Below, in pieces: positions 1 to 10,474 of a DNA stretch of 64,000 nucleotides. A model generated the notes under the pieces. It had not been told where the DNA came from, did not search any database, and was given only the letters and a program-made list of their open reading frames with translations. Where the stretch lies: IMG/VR virus record IMGVR_UViG_3300026488_000026, positions 1 through 64,000 of that record. One strand, given 5' to 3'. Every line of letters begins with the position of its first letter. Position 1 is the first letter of the stretch. Made by a program: the position numbers and the translations under genes. The DNA is from a virus.

Positions 1-215
1 AAACTTTGTTTATAAATAAAACAAGATTTTATAGAAAAAATGTCGTTATAAAAAATTTCTTTTGTAACATTACCTATTAAAGGTTTTTTTATTTTATAAA
101 AAACATTTTCATTTATTTGCTCTTGTTGGCTATAATATTTTCTTGTTAAAATAGGAACATAATTTTTATCTAAAACAGAAACTTGTTCTTGTACATATTT
201 ATAAATTGTTCCCAT
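1..215 (-). CDS. Partial unknown protein (3' end outside window)
   Basis: An open frame starts at ATG 215 (MGTIYKYVQE) and runs off the left edge with no stop. An AAGG motif lies about ten bases before the ATG, and the start follows the stop of the upstream gene by ten bases, so it continues the same minus-strand operon. Its place, downstream of the tape measure and two large structural proteins, suggests a further baseplate or fibre component. No domain is recognisable in the 71 residues visible. Confidence 0.6.
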   Translation of the reverse strand, partial: MGTIYKYVQEQVSVLDKNYVPILTRKYYSQQEQINENVFYKIKKPLIGNVTKEIFYNDIFSIKSCFIYKQS

Positions 216-225
216 AAATTAAACC

Positions 226-1209
226 TTAATATTTTTCAGAAATAATCTCAAAATCTTCCTCAGGAACTACCAAAGCTAAGTTATATTTATTAATAACATT
301 TTCTGCTTCAGGAAAAATATAACAAAGTTTTTGTTTACCACTTTTATCTTGAACATTAATAACATTAGGATGATAATAACTACTATAAGAATAATTCTCA
401 TAACTATATCCCACAAACTTCCATTCATTAATAGAAGTATCAAAATTAGTATCTACAAAAAACGAAATGGGACTTGCACTCACACTACCATTTGGTTGTG
501 GATAATGCCTAAAACCTACTGATTTATCTACATCAAGTTTATGTTTTCTTGTAAAAATACCTTTATCTGTATCTCCCCACCAATAACCATTATAAAAAAT
601 AAAAGCTTTATCAGGAGTATCATGCCAAAAATTTGTAATATACATGCCTCCATTATCTTTATCAATAGAATTAAAAATTTGAAATTTAAAAAAACCATTA
701 AAAAAGAAATGATCAATAGGAGATGGGTTTCTTCGAGGAATAGTAAAACTAATACTATAATCTGTTATTAATAAATTAACTAAAAAATTACTATAAATTT
801 TAGGTTGTGGATTATAAGGATGCACATTCATATTAATTTTGAATGTTTCACAATTAGTCCCATCACTAATTGCCCCTTCTTGTTCACATAAATCTTTGCT
901 ATTATCATAATTTTTACAAGGCATAAATTGTAAATATTGATTTTTATCATTACTATCATAATAATATTTAAAAATTATATGGGGATCATAATTTAAACCA
1001 CTAACTTTATTTTTAACAACTAATAAACCAATTCCATTTCTACCCCATTTATCAGTTGCAGTTTGAGCATCTACAATTTCCCAAGCATCTGTTCTATAAT
1101 TAAAAGCTTTATATAATTCATTTAAAATAGACCAATTCTCTTCAGGATTAGATACTATACCTTCCAAACCAATTGTCATATCCATACTTCTAAACCAAGT
1201 CAATTTCAT
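226..1209 (-). CDS. Unknown virion protein, probably distal tail/baseplate
   Basis: A 327-aa protein rich in aromatic residues, Asn and Tyr, with the look of a beta-rich structural protein. It has no signal peptide or membrane segment. The SD GAGGAG precedes the ATG at 1209, and it follows the 629-aa LamG-like gene by three bases, so the two are co-transcribed. Genes after the tape measure in siphoviruses usually encode distal tail, baseplate and receptor-binding parts. The family is not recognised; the function is inferred from position only. Confidence 0.55.
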   Translation of the reverse strand: MKLTWFRSMDMTIGLEGIVSNPEENWSILNELYKAFNYRTDAWEIVDAQTATDKWGRNGIGLLVVKNKVSGLNYDPHIIFKYYYDSNDKNQYLQFMPCKNYDNSKDLCEQEGAISDGTNCETFKINMNVHPYNPQPKIYSNFLVNLLITDYSISFTIPRRNPSPIDHFFFNGFFKFQIFNSIDKDNGGMYITNFWHDTPDKAFIFYNGYWWGDTDKGIFTRKHKLDVDKSVGFRHYPQPNGSVSASPISFFVDTNFDTSINEWKFVGYSYENYSYSSYYHPNVINVQDKSGKQKLCYIFPEAENVINKYNLALVVPEEDFEIISEKY

Positions 1210-1212
1210 TTT

Positions 1213-3102
1213 TTACTCCTCATTTAATTCTATAAGATAATTATAAGGCACTTTTATATGATTGTCTGGTATAACTATATGTTTTTTACCATCAATATAA
1301 ACTTCTGTTTCTGGCTCAATATCAACAAAATTAATTAAATACAACCATTTTGGACTACCAAAGTTTATAATTTTCAAATTATCAGCAATATTTTTATATT
1401 TATTGACTTTAATAATAGAAATACTTTGATTATCATTTTTAATCTCTTGCCAATCTCCTGACAAAGCCCCGTCTTCTACATAATTATTAACCCAAGAAGT
1501 TCCATTCCAAAAACTTGTATTTTTACGATACATTAACCCAAACCTAAAATCGTTATTATTTACATCATAAGCATTATTTCCACCCCAACCTAAAGCAAAA
1601 GGCAAATCATAATTTCTATCTCCTTCTCCCCAACCAAAATAAAATATTTGATAAGTCGGATCATCAACAAGAGCTGGATCAAATTTTTTTAATACAATTA
1701 AAACATCAGTCCCATCAGTAACATACCAATATTTTTCAATCATCTCATCTTGTTTTCCCCAATGAAGTTTAGGCATATAAAAAGATATATTATCAATAAA
1801 AGGAATATTATAGCCTTGTCCATAACCATAACGATTCCACCTATCTATACTAATATCAAAACAATCAGAATTTAAAGATTGCAAATAATCCTCTATTTTA
1901 CCTAACAATTCAATAGTATTATAAAAAATAAATTTATCTCCATTTAATTGTAAAAAACCATTTTTATTTATTTGCAAAATTATATTTTTAAGCAATCCTG
2001 TGTTATTTAAAATTGAAACATAAAAATCATTTAACTCTTTAGGAGGAAAACCATTTTTATCAAAACTTTTTATTTCTTCTTCAGTTAAAATTCTATTCCA
2101 AACATAATACCCACTTGTATAAATAGGAGAATCTATTTGTTTTCCAAATAATCCTTTAAAATTTTTCCACTTATCATTTTGTAAATTATCAACTACTTTT
2201 ACTCCATCTATATATACACTTAATTTTCCTTCAGTATTATTAAGTGTAATTGCTAATGTTACAATACCCTTTCCTTTTACTATTTCCCCAATATTACATA
2301 ACACTTCATCCTCAAAATACAACTTACCATCATTCAAATTTGTATAAATAGACACTGTCCTTTCGCTTGTATAATAATCAGATGTATAATTATAAATATA
2401 CATTCTATTTATATGAGGACAAGAAGAGGCTTGACCCTTAATCAACTCAAAAAACTGACCTGTTAAAACAATAGTCACATCTGAACTTAATTTATGTGAT
2501 GTTGGATTAATAGAATCACAATAAATTCTTACATTTCTATAAGGAGCTTGATTATTAGACCACATTTTACAAAATAAAAAATTACCTCCTCCTTGAAAAA
2601 AAACTTTATCTTTTTTCTTAGCAAACTTATAAATATTAGAATTATCTCCAATAGGACCAAAAGTCACATGATACCCATAACTTCCACCTATCCAAGCTTT
2701 ATTACTTTCTAATGTATTTTCTAAATAATTTGCCAAAACTCTCATAGGTTTTGCACTACCTTTTTTAACATCAATAGTTACAATATCCCCATCTTGCCAA
2801 ACTTTATCCCCTTGTCTAATTGTAAATTTAATTATTCCGTTATCATAAGGTTGGTCTATTTGTGCATCATCTTTAGCACCACTCACACTACCTGTTACTT
2901 TAAAAACATTGTTTGCTCCATCATATCTTAATTCCCAAGTTTCAGTTTGAACTGTATCAGGATTAAAAGCAATATTTTCAATATTTCCATTTCCTTGTGC
3001 TAATTCATAATTTGTTTCCATACTAATAGGATTACTTAAAAACTCTACTAAATTATCAATTGCTTCTCTAACTGTCTTTTTACATTCAACTCTATATGCC
3101 AT
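1213..3102 (-). CDS. Tail/baseplate protein with LamG-like jelly roll
   Basis: A 629-aa protein. Residues about 45-115 carry a module with the core VTGSVSGAKDDA, then YDNGIIKF and a GD-x-VTIDV strand, closely similar to an insert in the tail tube protein at 10918-12243. Residues about 150-350 look like a concanavalin/LamG sandwich, including LSVYIDGVKV and the closing WNRILTEEEI motif typical of such domains. The C-terminal half is Tyr/Trp-rich and unrecognised. It is the first gene after the tape measure and has its own YYGATATA promoter candidate about 45 bases upstream. A role in host surface binding is plausible but inferred. Confidence 0.65.
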   Translation of the reverse strand: MAYRVECKKTVREAIDNLVEFLSNPISMETNYELAQGNGNIENIAFNPDTVQTETWELRYDGANNVFKVTGSVSGAKDDAQIDQPYDNGIIKFTIRQGDKVWQDGDIVTIDVKKGSAKPMRVLANYLENTLESNKAWIGGSYGYHVTFGPIGDNSNIYKFAKKKDKVFFQGGGNFLFCKMWSNNQAPYRNVRIYCDSINPTSHKLSSDVTIVLTGQFFELIKGQASSCPHINRMYIYNYTSDYYTSERTVSIYTNLNDGKLYFEDEVLCNIGEIVKGKGIVTLAITLNNTEGKLSVYIDGVKVVDNLQNDKWKNFKGLFGKQIDSPIYTSGYYVWNRILTEEEIKSFDKNGFPPKELNDFYVSILNNTGLLKNIILQINKNGFLQLNGDKFIFYNTIELLGKIEDYLQSLNSDCFDISIDRWNRYGYGQGYNIPFIDNISFYMPKLHWGKQDEMIEKYWYVTDGTDVLIVLKKFDPALVDDPTYQIFYFGWGEGDRNYDLPFALGWGGNNAYDVNNNDFRFGLMYRKNTSFWNGTSWVNNYVEDGALSGDWQEIKNDNQSISIIKVNKYKNIADNLKIINFGSPKWLYLINFVDIEPETEVYIDGKKHIVIPDNHIKVPYNYLIELNEE

Positions 3103-3146
3103 TAATTTTCCTTTTATTAGAATGAATGATAATAATTTCTAACAAG

Positions 3147-3154
3147 TATATCGG
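3147..3154 (-). promoter_or_regulatory. Late promoter motif YYGATATA (CCGATATA)
   Basis: The minus strand reads CCGATATA 45 bases before the ATG at 3102. The CCGA part also forms one arm of a 6-bp hairpin (3151-3156 with 3164-3169) that spans the tape measure stop codon. One of twelve copies of this octamer in the window. Confidence 0.6.
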
Positions 3155-3158
3155 ACTT

Positions 3159-6100
3159 TTAGCGTCCGACAATATTTTTTATTATTTCTCTTCCACTTCT
3201 ACTTGTCAAATATTCTTCAAACGCTTGTGGATCAACACTATTTAATATTACAATTTCTGGCGTTGGTGCAGTAACATTAACTTGAGGAGTTGTATTACCA
3301 CTTTCTTTAATTGCTTTTACTTCTTCTTTACTTAAAACATATTCACCTTTTTGTAAAATTGCTGGAATTTCATCGTCTTTTAATCCTCCCATTTTTTTAT
3401 TTGCTGTTTGTCTATCAACATAACCCCCTGTATGATACCTTTGTGCTTTTATAATTGCAACTCTTGCCATACCCGTAGCTATTGCTAAACTTGCCCCTAC
3501 AATATTCAAAGGATAAGGTAGCTCAACCATTGCTTTTTGTGCTGAAGCATAAGTATCAATAATAGCTTGAGCAACTCTTATAGCTTTATAAACAGCCAAC
3601 CATCTTTTTTGTTTAATTAAACCTTGTTGCATTAATTGGTCTAAAGCATTACCAAACATACCAAAATAGCTATTCATCATATTTAAACTTGTATTTAAAC
3701 TATTTAATTCTAATTGTTTTCTTCTTTCAATCTCTGTTCTTATTATATCTGTTTTTAGTTGTTCCATTTGTCTTACATATTCAACTTCAGATATTTTACC
3801 AGCCTCTTTTGCTTGTTGTAGCTCTTGTTCTTTTGCTAAAATTAATGCTTTTTGCTTATCATAATACTCATTAATTAAATCTAATTGTTGTTGATAATTT
3901 TTATATGCTCCTATAAAACTACTTGTAAAACTATCTATATTCATACCAGAAAACTGATTTGTATTTATTGTTTCTTTAATTTTATCTAATTCAACTTGTT
4001 TATTTTTTATATAAGCACTAATATAATTAAAGTAGGCATCAATTTTTCTTTTATCGTTTTCTATATCGAAATTTACTATTTGTAATTTTTTTTGTGTTTC
4101 ATACATTTTATTCAAAATCTCTAATTTAAAAGCAAAACCTTTATCGTTTAATGCTTTTGCCTCTTCATTTAATTGCCTTTCAATTACTAATAATTTTTGT
4201 TTTATTTGCATTTCTTTAATTTCTGCTTGTAATGTTTTTTTCTTATAACTTTCTTCTTTTTGATATAAACTTTTAATTTCACTTTCAAGTTGTTTTTTCT
4301 TATTTAATAGTTTTGTTCTTTGTTCTTCGTTTTTATAACCTGTTTTTATTAAAGATTTAATTTTATCTATTATTTCATAATACTCTTGTTCTTTTTTAAT
4401 TCTTTCACTTGAAAATTGTTTATATAAATCATCAGCTCTTTTAATTTCTTTTTGAACTTCAATAAGTTCATTAACTATCGGTAATCGACCTGTTTTTTCT
4501 ACATTTTTAGTATCTTGTATTAATTTAGCATAAGCATTAGTAAGTTTTGTTATTTCATTCTCTATATCTCCAAAATCTTTTAAGTTGAAAATATTTTTAA
4601 TTTGATAATCTTGAAATTTTACAGGCAAAGGTTTTTGACTTAATTTTGGATATATTGCATTTAAAGCACTCATTTTCGCTTTTAAAAGACCCTCTAAATT
4701 AGAAAAATCTTTATCAAGCCCTTCTAAATATGCTTTTAATGCTTTATAAGTATTTTTATCTAAACTATCTTTAAATTTATCTATTAACAATTTTAATTTC
4801 ATAAATTCGGCTTCTAATTTAACAACATCTTTAGGGTTTGTAGCGTTTGCCAACATAATTCTAAATTTTTTAAGCTCTTCTCCTATTCCTTCTGGCAAAA
4901 CATCAATATCAATTTTAGCTTGTTTAAAACTAATATCCATACTTTTTATTAAACCTCTTATTGTGCTTTTAAATGATTCATCAATTTGAGCTGTTAAATT
5001 TTTAACTAAATCCTCTACATCCAACCCTTGATTAACAAAAAATCTAATTTTTTCAGCAAGTTGATTAAAGCGTGATACTTCTTCGTTAGTTACTATTTTT
5101 ATTAATCCTTCTTTAGTTTCATTTTTCATTTCTTTAACATTTGACATAAATTCTTTTTTAAAAGCTTTTAATTTTCTGTCTAAATCTTCAATAGGATTTG
5201 TATCAAGTTTTAATAGATTAAAACTTTTATTTAATTTTTCAATTTCTTTATTTAATTTTTCACTTTCAGTAACTCCTGTTTTTAAGTTTTCTACCCAAGT
5301 AACATTGCCTTTAAAATTTGCTACATTTGGGACTTCCTCTTTATAAGGAGCAAAAACGCTTACAGGTTTACTCATATTATTTTTAGGTTTATAATTAGAA
5401 AACTCTTTTAATTTTTCTAATTGTAATTCAATACTTTTTATTTGTTTTTCAAGTTCTTTTGAGTTAGTTTTTAAATATTCAGCCTTTAATCTTTCTAATT
5501 TGGCACTTAATAATTGATATTCTACATATTTTTGAGCCTTATCAATTTCTTCTTGTTTTTGTTTTACAATTTCCTCTTGGTTTTTTATTATTCTTTTATA
5601 AGTTTCAAGTTGTTTTTCTATCTTGTTTAATTGATAAGTTAGTTGTTTAACTCTTTCTTTATCATTATCTACTAATGCTTCTGCTAATTGTTTTTTTAAT
5701 TGTTGTTTTTTTGCTATTAACATATCATAATGAGAAATTAAATTGTTTAATTTTTGTTGTTGTGCTAACAAACCATTAGTCTTAGCCAACTCCTCATTGA
5801 CATTTTTAATAGTAAAAAACAATTTAGTAAAAATAGTTACCGCACCAACAGCTAAAGCCACAAAAGGATTTCTTACAATTAAAGTTACTATAAACTCTAA
5901 TGCACTTCCAATTTTTTTAATTATGCCTAAAAACCCAAGACCAGCTATACTTGCTCCAGCTAATGCCTCTTTTAAAAACCTTAGCCCTTTGAATGCATAC
6001 CAACCAGCAACAATAGCACTTATACTTTTAATTATCATCCATATATTACTCAAATCTCTTTGAATTTGTGGTAATGCATTATTTATGGCATTTAACCACT

Positions 6101-9071
6101 CAATAGTTTTATTTACTATATTTTCTAATATAGGCAAAGCATTTTGCATTAAACCATTAAAAGCCAAACCAAGACTATTTTTTAATCTCTCCCATTTTCC
6201 TATATAAGTATCAAGCATAATATTTGCTTTATCTAACTCTCCACTAACTCCTTCATTCAAAATCCTCAATTGCTCTAAAATTGAATCAGCATTATTTCTT
6301 ATAGCACTCAAAGTTTGTCTTGCCAAAACTTCCATGCCACCAACAGCTTCTTGAAATTCTTGGTTGCTCATATTTTTCAATCTTTTAACAAGCCATACCA
6401 TCATGCGTTCACTATCTTCTGCACTTTTACTAACTTGTTGTGCGAACAATTGTTGGTTAATTCCAAGACTTCTAAAAAATTGTCTAACCGCATTAGAATT
6501 ATCTTGTAAAATAGTTCCTAATCTTCTTATACTTGTACCAATTGTTGATGCCTCAAAACCTGCGTTTGAAAAAGCAATCGCCAAAGCCTCAATAAAGTGT
6601 CTTGTAATATTAGCACTTTTAGCGGTTGCTAAAGCATAGTTAGAAAATACATTAATGTCTTCTGTTGATAACTTACTTGCATTTGCCACATAAGTCAATT
6701 CATCAGCTAATTGTTTAATACTAACTCCAGCTTTATTATAGTTATGAATATAAGTAATCAAAGCATTAGCCGTTGTTTCAAATTGGTCTCCTGTTAATTT
6801 TGACATTTTAATTACATATTCAGTAACCTCAACTAACTTATCACTTTCTATCCCAGCCCTACCAAGAGCCATTGCTATTTCGTTAATCGCTTTTATATCC
6901 CCTCCATAAGCAATACCAAGTCTTACTAATCTTTCTTCTAATTGTTTTGCTTTATTTGCACTAATACCAAAAACGGCACTCATTTTACCAACAGCCTCAT
7001 TCATTTGAACTATAAAACCAAAACCTCTTTGAATTACATTTATAACTTCATAAATACTCATATATAACGCACTATAACCTAATGCCATTTTAGTAATATG
7101 TTTAACAAATTTAGTAAATGAAGTTTCTTGTAATTTTGCTTTTATTTTAGCCAAAGATAAATCAAGTTTATTTAATTGTCTTATTGATTCATCAGCACTT
7201 TTTTTGATATTTCCAAAAATATTAGTATTAAAAATTCCTGTCTTTAAACTAATTTTTAATTGGTCTTGAGCTTTTGATAATTCTTCTAATTTTTTAATAT
7301 ATTGTTCTATTAATTTTTGTGCCTCTTTAATATCTTTTTCGTTTGCAAATCCCTTTCTACTACTAATTTGAATTTGTAAATTTTGAATGATTTTCATATA
7401 TCTATTTCTAATTCTTTCTATTTCTTTAATAAATTTGTTGGCATCTTTATATAAACCATCAAACAATTTTATTTCTTGAAAATTTGCTTTTTTAATTGAA
7501 TTCATAAATTTATCAAAAGCATTTCTATCAGAAAACAAAACCTCTCTTAAATTCTTAGAACTTACTACAATAGCATTCAATCTTTTTTCAAAATCTTTTA
7601 AAGCCGAAACATCTCCTGTTTTTTTAACTTCGTTGCTTAGTGCTTTAAATTCATTAATTAAATCTTTTACTACATCTCTTGGAACTCCATAACCGCTTAA
7701 AACATTTAAAGTCTCTTTCAAAATTTTCAATCTTTTTTCGACTTCTGATAAATTCTTGGTTTCTCTTTTTAACTCTCTCATATCTTTTAACAACAAACCT
7801 AAATATGTTGTTTTACCTAAACTTTTACTTTCTTTCGCTAATTTCTCAAAATCTTGTTCTAACTTTCTTAAAACAATCTCATTTACTCCAAGTTGTTTTA
7901 ACTCATTTTTTAATCTTTCAAATGTATCATACGCCTTAACTAAACCTAAACTATTATTAACTAATTGTTTAATTTCTTTGTTTAATAAAGCTAATGGTTG
8001 ACTATTACCTGTTTTAACAGCTAAATCGTATAATTTTTTTATTTCATTTCCATATTGTGCTATCTTATTACTATCTATAAAAGGCAATCTACTTGCTTTA
8101 TGAATATTTTCCAAAGCTTGTAAATAAAGATTACTATACTTTTGGGCGTTTGAAAATGCTTTTTGTGCCTCAATTTTAAATTTTTCTAATTCAGTTTCTA
8201 ATTTATTAAAAATGTTAGCATCTTTTAATTTTATGCCTTCTTTAAATAATTCATCAATTTTTTGTTTTAATTTTTTTATTTCTTCTTCACTTTTACCTAA
8301 AACTCTTAAATCAAATAAACTTGACATTAAATTTTTTCTTTTTTCTACTAAAGCACTAAATGTTTGATACTCTTTTTCAAGTTCATTTAATCTTTCATTT
8401 AACTTATCAATAGGATATTTAGCATTTTGAATAGCTTTTCTAAAACTATCAAGAGGTTTAACAAGTTCTTTTTCTAAATTACTATCTAACTTAAAATCTT
8501 TAATTTCTTTTAATTTTGTTTTATAAAAGTTCAAAGCATTTATTCTATCTTCAAGAGCTTTATTAAATAAAACTAAATTACCTATTTTTTGTTCTTTTTC
8601 TTTAATTGCTAAAAGATTTTTATACTCATTTTCTAAATCTTTTATTAAAACTTTACTTCTTGTATATGTTTTTAAGTTTTCTAAATTAGCTTGAATAAGA
8701 GCTTTAATTCCTTTTTCAGTTTGCCCTATTGTTTGTTTTAAAATGTTATAGTCATTTACAACATTTCCAACAAGTTTAGTAATATCAAAAAATTCTTTTC
8801 TAACTCTATCTAAATCTTTTGGAGTTACTTTGACTTCTTGTAATGTTTTTATTTTATTTCTAAAACTTAAAATCTTTTGATTTATTTTATCAATTTCTTT
8901 ATTTAAAACATTAAATCTATTTATAAAAGAAGGTTTTAATTCTAAACTTTCAATAGCTTTTTTTAAATTAATAAGCTCATTATCAAGACTTTTTATAATA
9001 TCTTCTATACTTTTTATACCAACTTGTTTAAATTCAATTAAAATCTCAGCTTTATTATTTCTATAAGCCAT
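3159..9071 (-). CDS. Tail tape measure protein (TP901 type)
   Basis: A 1970-aa protein, the largest in the window. It sets tail length and is ejected with the DNA. Residues 1-640 are almost continuous coiled coil. About 665-900 is a TP901/PhageMin core (QMNEAVGKMSAVFGISANKA, then GRAGIESDKL and TSIRRLGTIL). Hydrophobic segments lie near 1005-1095, more coiled coil at 1100-1800, and a C-terminal motif YHTGGYVDR followed by DEIPAILQKGEYVL, common at tape measure ends. By the usual 0.15 nm per residue the tail would be near 300 nm (inference). The SD AAAAGGA precedes the ATG at 9071; a late promoter motif and repeat element lie upstream. Confidence 0.95.
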   Translation of the reverse strand: MAYRNNKAEILIEFKQVGIKSIEDIIKSLDNELINLKKAIESLELKPSFINRFNVLNKEIDKINQKILSFRNKIKTLQEVKVTPKDLDRVRKEFFDITKLVGNVVNDYNILKQTIGQTEKGIKALIQANLENLKTYTRSKVLIKDLENEYKNLLAIKEKEQKIGNLVLFNKALEDRINALNFYKTKLKEIKDFKLDSNLEKELVKPLDSFRKAIQNAKYPIDKLNERLNELEKEYQTFSALVEKRKNLMSSLFDLRVLGKSEEEIKKLKQKIDELFKEGIKLKDANIFNKLETELEKFKIEAQKAFSNAQKYSNLYLQALENIHKASRLPFIDSNKIAQYGNEIKKLYDLAVKTGNSQPLALLNKEIKQLVNNSLGLVKAYDTFERLKNELKQLGVNEIVLRKLEQDFEKLAKESKSLGKTTYLGLLLKDMRELKRETKNLSEVEKRLKILKETLNVLSGYGVPRDVVKDLINEFKALSNEVKKTGDVSALKDFEKRLNAIVVSSKNLREVLFSDRNAFDKFMNSIKKANFQEIKLFDGLYKDANKFIKEIERIRNRYMKIIQNLQIQISSRKGFANEKDIKEAQKLIEQYIKKLEELSKAQDQLKISLKTGIFNTNIFGNIKKSADESIRQLNKLDLSLAKIKAKLQETSFTKFVKHITKMALGYSALYMSIYEVINVIQRGFGFIVQMNEAVGKMSAVFGISANKAKQLEERLVRLGIAYGGDIKAINEIAMALGRAGIESDKLVEVTEYVIKMSKLTGDQFETTANALITYIHNYNKAGVSIKQLADELTYVANASKLSTEDINVFSNYALATAKSANITRHFIEALAIAFSNAGFEASTIGTSIRRLGTILQDNSNAVRQFFRSLGINQQLFAQQVSKSAEDSERMMVWLVKRLKNMSNQEFQEAVGGMEVLARQTLSAIRNNADSILEQLRILNEGVSGELDKANIMLDTYIGKWERLKNSLGLAFNGLMQNALPILENIVNKTIEWLNAINNALPQIQRDLSNIWMIIKSISAIVAGWYAFKGLRFLKEALAGASIAGLGFLGIIKKIGSALEFIVTLIVRNPFVALAVGAVTIFTKLFFTIKNVNEELAKTNGLLAQQQKLNNLISHYDMLIAKKQQLKKQLAEALVDNDKERVKQLTYQLNKIEKQLETYKRIIKNQEEIVKQKQEEIDKAQKYVEYQLLSAKLERLKAEYLKTNSKELEKQIKSIELQLEKLKEFSNYKPKNNMSKPVSVFAPYKEEVPNVANFKGNVTWVENLKTGVTESEKLNKEIEKLNKSFNLLKLDTNPIEDLDRKLKAFKKEFMSNVKEMKNETKEGLIKIVTNEEVSRFNQLAEKIRFFVNQGLDVEDLVKNLTAQIDESFKSTIRGLIKSMDISFKQAKIDIDVLPEGIGEELKKFRIMLANATNPKDVVKLEAEFMKLKLLIDKFKDSLDKNTYKALKAYLEGLDKDFSNLEGLLKAKMSALNAIYPKLSQKPLPVKFQDYQIKNIFNLKDFGDIENEITKLTNAYAKLIQDTKNVEKTGRLPIVNELIEVQKEIKRADDLYKQFSSERIKKEQEYYEIIDKIKSLIKTGYKNEEQRTKLLNKKKQLESEIKSLYQKEESYKKKTLQAEIKEMQIKQKLLVIERQLNEEAKALNDKGFAFKLEILNKMYETQKKLQIVNFDIENDKRKIDAYFNYISAYIKNKQVELDKIKETINTNQFSGMNIDSFTSSFIGAYKNYQQQLDLINEYYDKQKALILAKEQELQQAKEAGKISEVEYVRQMEQLKTDIIRTEIERRKQLELNSLNTSLNMMNSYFGMFGNALDQLMQQGLIKQKRWLAVYKAIRVAQAIIDTYASAQKAMVELPYPLNIVGASLAIATGMARVAIIKAQRYHTGGYVDRQTANKKMGGLKDDEIPAILQKGEYVLSKEEVKAIKESGNTTPQVNVTAPTPEIVILNSVDPQAFEEYLTSRSGREIIKNIVGR

Positions 9072-9106
9072 ATAAAATCCTTTTGAAACTTATTGTTACT
9101 AATAGA

Positions 9107-9114
9107 TATATCAG
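9107..9114 (-). promoter_or_regulatory. Late promoter motif YYGATATA (CTGATATA)
   Basis: CTGATATA on the minus strand, 36 bases before the tape measure ATG. TTTTAAAA lies about a dozen bases further upstream. Part of the twelve-copy set. Confidence 0.65.
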
Positions 9115-9154
9115 AAGGGATAGAATTTTAAAAGAAAGAAAGAAAAAGAAATTT

Positions 9155-9283
9155 GATTAGGATATAAAAAAATTCTTTAAGGCTTCGGACAGTTTTAAAG
9201 TTCCCTAAAATTCGACATTTTAAACTTTTTTTATAAAAAATACTTTATAAAAATCGTCAAAACTCTTGTATAAAATTTTTTAC
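9155..9283 (-). repeat. Intergenic repeat element, copy A
   Basis: About 129 bp, nearly identical to copy C at 24798-24926; a short core recurs at 14265-14301 and an inverted copy at 31356-31501. In the direction of transcription it begins GTAAAAAATTTTATACAAG, contains TGTCCGAAGCCTTAAAGAA and ends near TATATCC. It sits between the stop of the upstream gene and the late promoter motif of the tape measure gene. It holds a TTGACG with a TATAAA about 19 bases later on the minus strand and a seven-codon ORF (MSNFREL). Function unknown. Confidence 0.75.
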
Positions 9284-9297
9284 AAAATATAAAAACT

Positions 9298-9795
9298 TTA
9301 AACCCCAACAAAAGAATGATTTATAAAAACAATCAATTGGTCTTGATCGGTTACATTAAAAGAAGAATCAAATAAAAAATGATTTAGAGCAACTGTTGGA
9401 GAATTAGGGTCATCAACTAAAGCACCTTCAGAAACATTATCGGCAACAACTTCACCAACATCATAAGTTATTCTATAAGTTATAACATTTTCTCCACCAT
9501 TTGTATTACCTTCGTCAGTATAATTTCTTTGTGGAAAACCAGCATCTACTTTTCTTGCACTTGGGTCTATATAAGCATTAACATCTGTATCATCTTTAGT
9601 AGGATTGTCTGTTCCTGTCCCAAGCCTCAAGTATAAAGTATCAAGAGAACTTGCCTCATTCATTATCTTTTTAGCATAATGAATATCTCCAGCGTTTGTT
9701 ACTATATTATGCCCTTTTATTATTCTTTCTTTACCTGTTTTTTTGTTAATTATTTTTACTAAAATGTTATCTTTTACAACTCCTTTAATTAGCAT
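9298..9795 (-). CDS. Minor virion protein, LGTGTDNP type
   Basis: A 165-aa protein. The arrangement VTNAG, then LRLGTGTDNPTKDD, then VITYRITYDVGEV and a C-terminal FLFDSSF strand resembles a family of small phage structural proteins often encoded near tail genes. It lies between the tail chaperone pair and the tape measure. No membrane segment. SD AAGGAG before ATG 9795. It is likely a tail or tail-tip component; the exact role is not clear. Confidence 0.6.
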   Translation of the reverse strand: MLIKGVVKDNILVKIINKKTGKERIIKGHNIVTNAGDIHYAKKIMNEASSLDTLYLRLGTGTDNPTKDDTDVNAYIDPSARKVDAGFPQRNYTDEGNTNGGENVITYRITYDVGEVVADNVSEGALVDDPNSPTVALNHFLFDSSFNVTDQDQLIVFINHSFVGV

Positions 9796-9804
9796 TTTAT
9801 CTCC

Positions 9805-10470
9805 TTAAAAATTCATTTCTTTATTTTTTTGTAATTCTTTTAACTCTTCTTGTTGTATTTTATCGTATAATTTAACACTTGCTAAATAAAAAAATTTTGT
9901 TTGGTCATACAAACCGCCCTCATCAGGTAAAAAGCCTTTTTCATAAGCATTATAACATTCAATAGCCTCACTTATTAAATCTTTGTTTATATCATAAATA
10001 GGACAATAAGTATAAACTTTATTTCCAACATTAATTCTAAAATCTTTTCTTTTTTCTTTTTCGCCTCTAAAACCGCAATTCCTTACTCTATCAAGTCCTT
10101 TTTTTCTACAATAATCACAATTCCAAGTTTTTGATTTAAACTTACTATCAAAATATATATCAATACTATCATATAAGCTATTTAATTCATCTAAAGTAAC
10201 ATCACTTTTCTTTAAAATAAATTCTCCAGCTTCTCTAATAGTCTCTGAAGTTAAAGAAGAAAAATTAAGAATTTCTCCTTTATTATTTTCAATTCTAACA
10301 ATAGAAAACCTTAAAGCATGATAATATGCTTTTAAAATTTCACCATTTATAATATAAGGCTCTAATGAATTTAATTCTCTATAAGATAAAGTTTTTAAAA
10401 CTAATTCTAAATTAGGTTGAGAAGAGGGAGTTAAAAAATGATAAACCTTATGACTTCTAATATTTTGCAT
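9805..10470 (-). CDS. Probable second tail assembly chaperone, Cys-rich centre
   Basis: A 221-aa protein directly after a 132-aa protein and ahead of the tape measure, the place of the tail chaperone pair (gpG/gpGT in lambda). The centre has CDYC, a further Cys in NCGF and YCP, so a zinc site is possible. In lambda the second product arises by frameshift. Here the downstream frame is closed by a stop just upstream of the ATG, so it is a separate gene starting four bases after the preceding stop. Role inferred from position. Confidence 0.55.
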   Translation of the reverse strand: MQNIRSHKVYHFLTPSSQPNLELVLKTLSYRELNSLEPYIINGEILKAYYHALRFSIVRIENNKGEILNFSSLTSETIREAGEFILKKSDVTLDELNSLYDSIDIYFDSKFKSKTWNCDYCRKKGLDRVRNCGFRGEKEKRKDFRINVGNKVYTYCPIYDINKDLISEAIECYNAYEKGFLPDEGGLYDQTKFFYLASVKLYDKIQQEELKELQKNKEMNF

Positions 10471-10474
10471 TTCA

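Noticed and set aside
5743-6063. Long open frames opposite the tape measure and capsid genes
   Set aside because: They lie entirely within well-supported genes on the other strand, have no ribosome-binding sites and encode low-complexity proteins. They are shadows.
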